Of a stretch of DNA of 9,834 nt, positions 6,969 to 9,834 are shown in pieces. Each line of letters opens with the position of its first letter. Position 1 is the first letter of the stretch. This DNA is from Candidatus Hydrogenedentota bacterium (GTDB taxonomy: Bacteria > Hydrogenedentota > Hydrogenedentia > Hydrogenedentiales > CAITNO01): positions 1-9,834 of the forward strand of contig CAIXUF010000506.1 of NCBI GenBank assembly GCA_903922535.1, read 5' to 3'. The notes under the pieces were generated by a model, which searched no databases, was not told the DNA's origin, and saw nothing but the letters and a program-made list of their open reading frames with translations. The translations under genes were made by a program, and so were the position numbers.

Positions 6969-8615
6969 ATGAATCTGCATGCCAGCGCGCGGCCGTCCGT
7001 CCTGCGTTTCATGGTGCCGGCGGTGCTGGCGGTTTGTTTCGTGACGGGATGCTCCTGGCGCGACGAGGGGGCGCTGCCGGGAATGGTCCTGCGCGTGGGC
7101 ATCGGAGCCGAACCGCAGGACTTGGACCCGCACCAGGTGACCGGCCAGCCGGAACACCGCATCCTCGGCTCGCTCTTCGAGGGGTTGGCGGACATTGACC
7201 TGACCACGATGAAGCCCGTGCCCGCGACGGCGGAATCGTGGGACATTTCGCCGGACGGGCGGGTGTACACCTTTCATATCCGGCCCGAGGCGCGCTGGTC
7301 GAACGGCGACCCCGTCACCGCTCAGGATTTCGCCTACGCGTGGAGGCGCATCCTCAGCCCGAAACTCGGCTCGGAATACGCCTATCTGCTGCACTGCATC
7401 CGCGGAGCGCGGGACTTCAATGAGGGCAAGACCACCGATTTCGGCACGGTCGGGGTGCGCGTTGTGGACGACCGCACGCTTGAGGTGACGCTGGGCAGCC
7501 CCACGCCCTACCTGCTGGCGATGCAGACACACACCGCGTGGCTTCCGCTGCACAGGGCAACCATCGAGAAGTTCGGCGCCATTGACGAGCGGGGTACGCT
7601 GTGGACCCGCGCCGGAAACCTGGTGGGCAACGGCGCGTTCACGCTGGCCGAATGGCAGCCCAACGACGTGCTGCGGGTGCGCCGCAACCCCCATTACTGG
7701 AACACGGCGCAGGTGCGGCTCGACGGGATTGAATTCTATCCCATCGACAACCAGCAGACCGAGGAGCGGTCTTTTCGCGCGGGCATTCTGGATCTGACCT
7801 CGACGGTGCCGACGCACAAGATTCCCATCTACCGGAGGGAGCATCCGGACCTCATCAAGATCTGCCCCGACCTGGGCACCTATTTCTACCGGATCAATGT
7901 CACGCGGCCGCCCTTCAACGATTCCCGCGTGCGCAGGGCACTGGTCATGGCGCTGAACCGTGACGAGATCGCCAATAACGTGCTGAAGGCGGGCGAGCGC
8001 CCGGCGGCCTCGCTGGTTCCGCCGGACATGCCCGGCTACACGGCGCGCGCGCAGGTGAAATATGACCCTGAAGCCGCGCGCGCGCTGCTGGCGGCGGCGG
8101 GTTTTCCCGGCGGGCAGGGCATGGGGCCGGTGGAGATCCTCTACAATTCCAGCGACGCGCACCGGACCATCGCGGAAACGGTGCAGCGCATGTGGCGCGA
8201 CAACCTGGGCGTGGACGCGCGCCTGCTCAACCAGGACTGGAAAGTGTTTCTTGCCGCGGTGAACACGCTCGATTACGCGGTGGCAAGGGGTGGCTGGATC
8301 GCCGACGTGGCCGACCCGGCGAACTTCCTGGAATGCTTTCAGACCGGGGTGGGCAACAACCGCACCGGCTGGTCCTCGCCGGAATATGACGCGCTCATCC
8401 GCGCCTCCCACACCGAGACGGATCGCGCAATAAGGCTTGAACTGCTCCAACAGGCGGAGGCGCTTCTTCTGGATGAAAGTCCAATCATCCCCATTTATTT
8501 CTACACATGGAAGTTCCTGCAGTCGTCGGCGGTGAAGGGTCTGGTGCTTAATCCATTGGATCACCTGTCATGGACCGACATGTGGCTGGAACGGGACAAG
8601 GGGGCCACTCCGTGA
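6969..8615 (+). CDS. oppA: Oligopeptide ABC transporter substrate-binding lipoprotein (OppA-like)
   Basis: The 548-aa product is a family 5 extracellular solute-binding protein, the receptor that captures peptides and delivers them to the OppBC channel. ATG 6969 is chosen over the longer frame (6912) because GAGG lies eight bases upstream and the protein then starts with a lipoprotein signal: a basic region, a hydrophobic core (FMVPAVLAVCF) and lipobox VTGC with Cys28. The family signature lies at about residues 86-128 (ATAESWDISPDGR, then FHIRPEARWSNGDPVTAQDFAYAW). Typical later segments are RVRRALVMALNRDEI and the C-terminal EALLLDESPIIPIYFY. The VTAQDFAYAWRRILSP style is closest to OppA/MppA rather than DppA, so oligopeptides are the likely ligand. 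The residue after the lipid Cys is Ser. The stop overlaps the start of the next gene by four bases (GTGA), indicating translational coupling. Confidence 0.92.
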   Translation: MNLHASARPSVLRFMVPAVLAVCFVTGCSWRDEGALPGMVLRVGIGAEPQDLDPHQVTGQPEHRILGSLFEGLADIDLTTMKPVPATAESWDISPDGRVYTFHIRPEARWSNGDPVTAQDFAYAWRRILSPKLGSEYAYLLHCIRGARDFNEGKTTDFGTVGVRVVDDRTLEVTLGSPTPYLLAMQTHTAWLPLHRATIEKFGAIDERGTLWTRAGNLVGNGAFTLAEWQPNDVLRVRRNPHYWNTAQVRLDGIEFYPIDNQQTEERSFRAGILDLTSTVPTHKIPIYRREHPDLIKICPDLGTYFYRINVTRPPFNDSRVRRALVMALNRDEIANNVLKAGERPAASLVPPDMPGYTARAQVKYDPEAARALLAAAGFPGGQGMGPVEILYNSSDAHRTIAETVQRMWRDNLGVDARLLNQDWKVFLAAVNTLDYAVARGGWIADVADPANFLECFQTGVGNNRTGWSSPEYDALIRASHTETDRAIRLELLQQAEALLLDESPIIPIYFYTWKFLQSSAVKGLVLNPLDHLSWTDMWLERDKGATP

Positions 8616-9472
8616 TTGCATTCATCTTGCGCCGTTTCCTGGAGTCCATTCCCGTGCTTCTGGCGGTGATCACGGTGGCGTTCTTCCTGGTGCGTCTCGC
8701 GCCGGGCGGGCCGTTCGACACGGAGAAGCGCGCGACGCCGCAGGTGCTAAAACAGTTGGAAACGCAGTACCGGCTGGACCAGCCGCTGTACCGGCAGTAT
8801 CTGAACTACCTTGGCGGCGTGCTGCACGGCGACTTCGGACCCTCCTTCCGCAAGCCCGGCCGCACGGTGAGCGAGTGGATCGCGCTGCGTTTTCCCGTGT
8901 CGCTCGAACTGGGCAGCTATGCGCTGCTGGTGGCGCTGGCGGTGGGCATGGCGGCGGGGCTGCTGGCGGCGCTGCGTCCCAACAGTGCGCTTGATCACGG
9001 CACCATGTCGCTGGCGATGCTGGGCATTTGCCTGCCCGGCTTCGTGCGGGGCCCGCTGCTGGTGCTGGTGTTTGGGTTGTGGTTGGGCTGGCTTCCCGTG
9101 ATGGGATGGTCCACGCCGCTGCACAAGATTCTGCCGTCGATCACGCTGGGCGCGGCCTATGCGGCCTATATCGCGCGGCTCGCGCGCGGTGGCATGCTGG
9201 AGGTGCTCGCGCAGGACTTCATCCGCACTGCCCGCGCCAAGGGCCTGAGCGAAACGCGCATCGTGCTGCGCCACGCGCTGCGCGGCGGCGTGCAGCCCGT
9301 GGTGGCGTTCCTTGGACCCGCGGCGGCGGGGCTGTTCACCGGCTCGTTCGTGGTGGAGACCATCTTCCAGGTGCCGGGGCTCGGCCGCGAGTTCGTCGAG
9401 TCGGCGTTCAACCGCGACTATACCATGGTCATCGGATCGGTGCTGGTCTACGCCGTGCTGGTGTGGCGCTGA
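8612..9472 (+). CDS. oppB: Oligopeptide ABC transporter permease (OppB-like), 3' end frameshifted
   Basis: The product is the first membrane subunit of an OppABCDF/DppABCDF importer. GTG 8612 is preferred over an upstream ATG at 8570: it overlaps the oppA stop (GTGA), follows AAGGGG by about seven bases and yields the typical N-terminus VIAFILRRFLESIPVLLAV, a first membrane helix. The family's cytoplasmic EAA loop is present at about residues 202-224 (DFIRTARAKGLSETRIVLRH), the contact point for the ATPase. Several further membrane helices and the conserved FNRDYTMVIGSVLVYAVL segment follow. The frame then ends abruptly as LVWR-stop (286 aa). The expected tail of the last helix and the LLDPRVR ending appear in the next frame from about 9463 to 9528. 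Restoring one base gives about 305 aa, the usual OppB length. The gene is therefore either mutated or contains a sequencing or assembly error. Confidence 0.88.
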   Translation: MIAFILRRFLESIPVLLAVITVAFFLVRLAPGGPFDTEKRATPQVLKQLETQYRLDQPLYRQYLNYLGGVLHGDFGPSFRKPGRTVSEWIALRFPVSLELGSYALLVALAVGMAAGLLAALRPNSALDHGTMSLAMLGICLPGFVRGPLLVLVFGLWLGWLPVMGWSTPLHKILPSITLGAAYAAYIARLARGGMLEVLAQDFIRTARAKGLSETRIVLRHALRGGVQPVVAFLGPAAAGLFTGSFVVETIFQVPGLGREFVESAFNRDYTMVIGSVLVYAVLVWR

Positions 9473-9528
9473 ACCTCGCGGCCGACATCGCGCTGGCGCT
9501 GCTCGATCCAAGGGTCCGGGCGCAATGA
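9463..9528 (+). pseudogene. Out-of-frame C-terminal tail of the OppB-like permease
   Basis: Read with codons starting at 9463, this stretch gives VALNLAADIALALLDPRVRAQ followed by TGA at 9526-9528. That is the standard C-terminus of OppB/DppB permeases (end of the last membrane helix plus the LLDPRVR cap). The upstream codons are in the frame starting at 8612, so the break falls at about 9461-9466 in GGTGTGG, where GGTGGTGG would restore the frame. There is no slippery heptamer to suggest programmed frameshifting. The restored stop overlaps an ATG at 9525 (ATGA). Confidence 0.75.
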
Positions 9529-9554
9529 AGCAATGGGGTCAGGAGTCGGAATGG

Positions 9555-9631
9555 GTCCAGTGTGGGGCAGACATTCCTGTCTGCCGTTCCAAGACAGAAA
9601 GGCAGACAAGAATGTCTGCCCCACACTGGAC
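9555..9631. repeat. Nested palindromic hairpin element (probable dispersed intergenic repeat)
   Basis: Arms of 31 bases at 9555-9585 and 9601-9631 are reverse complements with a single mismatch, separated by a 15-base loop. Each arm also contains its own smaller palindrome: GGCAGAC at 9566-9572 pairs with GTCTGCC at 9579-9585, and GGCAGAC at 9601-9607 pairs with GTCTGCC at 9614-9620, each around a 6-base spacer. The element can fold as one long hairpin or as two adjacent hairpins. Such architecture resembles REP/BIME or small non-autonomous elements. I associate similar GGCAGACATTCCTGTCTGCC-type sequences with intergenic repeats in PVC and Hydrogenedentota-like genomes, from memory only. It lies between oppB and oppC, and no clear target-site duplication was found. 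Confidence 0.8.
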
Positions 9632-9660
9632 GAGTTGATCTTAGATTGGGACGTGACACT

Positions 9661-9834
9661 TTGAAACAATTGGCTGATGACAACACGGAACAGGGCGCCT
9701 CGCTGGGGCGCGATGCGTGGCGGCGGCTCAAGCGCAACCGCCTTGCCATGGCGGGGCTGATTACGCTGGCGCTGGTGGGCGGGGCGGTGGTGGTGGGCCC
9801 GTGGATGGTGTCCCATTCCTATGAGACGCAGGAC
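9661..9834 (+). CDS. oppC: Oligopeptide ABC transporter permease (OppC-like), N-terminal part, cut by window end
   Basis: The 58 visible residues are the N-terminus of the second Opp/Dpp permease. A hydrophilic leader is followed by the conserved SLGRDAWRRLKRNRLAMAG segment, the first membrane helix (LITLALVGGAVVVGPWMV) and the start of the periplasmic loop (SHSYETQD). The likely start is TTG 9661, with GGGA at 9648-9651 as a possible ribosome site. The first in-frame ATG falls inside the conserved segment before the helix and is too late. An upstream TTG at 9646 is also possible. The gene is 132 bases from the restored end of oppB, unusually far for this operon type, and the gap is mostly filled by the hairpin element. 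The remainder lies outside the window. Confidence 0.82.
   Translation, partial: MKQLADDNTEQGASLGRDAWRRLKRNRLAMAGLITLALVGGAVVVGPWMVSHSYETQD

Noticed and set aside
6798..8564. Very long minus-strand open frame (588 codons) opposite oppA
   Set aside because: It is a GC-driven shadow. The translation is rich in Arg, His and Val with no domain logic, while the plus strand encodes a clear solute-binding protein with signal and family motifs.
9455..9475. Programmed ribosomal frameshift in oppB
   Set aside because: There is no slippery heptamer and Opp permeases are not known to use frameshifting; a mutation or sequencing error is simpler.
9555..9631. Rho-independent terminator after oppB
   Set aside because: The stem is far longer than a typical terminator, has nested symmetry, lacks a following T-run, and would cut the operon before oppC.
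9312..9638. Small plus-strand ORF running through the hairpin element (ending MSAPHWTS)
   Set aside because: Its codons come from the oppB shadow frame and the palindrome; the encoded peptide simply mirrors the repeat.
1..9834. tRNA, rRNA, CRISPR array, transposase gene or defence island
   Set aside because: No cloverleaf-like RNA, regularly spaced repeats, transposase motifs or recognisable defence genes were seen.

Overview
The window looks like a chromosomal segment from a moderately GC-rich, Gram-negative-type, probably uncultured bacterium. The combination of a secreted YdjC-family deacetylase, a Tat-exported nitrilase-fold enzyme, an exported PreP-like metallopeptidase and an intergenic nested hairpin repeat resembles what is seen in environmental genomes of the PVC, Hydrogenedentota and similar phyla. 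That assignment is an impression from protein style, not a search result.

Layout, left to right. Bases 1-89 hold the charged C-terminal tail of an unidentified plus-strand gene. After a short gap with a good sigma70-like promoter (160-188) comes a secreted YdjC/ChbG-type deacetylase (371-1339, +). It converges on a minus-strand pair: a Tat-signal carbon-nitrogen hydrolase (3626-2559) followed by an exported protein of unknown function (2437-1415). A divergent intergenic region (3627-3888) with a perfect 11-bp inverted repeat separates this pair from a plus-strand peptide-utilisation cluster. That cluster contains an exported M16C/PreP-like peptidase (3889-6909), an OppA-type lipoprotein (6969-8615), an OppB-type permease (8612-9472, apparently frameshifted near its 3' end) and the start of an OppC-type permease (9661 onward, cut by the window end).

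How the genes fit together. All five full-length non-permease proteins carry a plausible export signal (Sec, Tat or lipobox), so the region is devoted to work in the cell envelope: removing acetyl groups from a glycan, hydrolysing a C-N bond, cutting peptides and importing oligopeptides. The clearest functional link is PreP with Opp: the peptidase would produce short peptides outside the inner membrane and the adjacent ABC importer would take them up. ATPase subunits (OppD/F) are not in the window and would be expected downstream.

Most notable anomalies. A one-base shortfall in the last codons of oppB moves the conserved C-terminal tail into another frame. A 77-bp element with 31-bp inverted arms, each arm itself containing a smaller palindrome, sits between oppB and oppC. 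No RNA genes, CRISPR array, insertion sequence with transposase, or known defence system was seen. I found no convincing evidence of an entirely new system.
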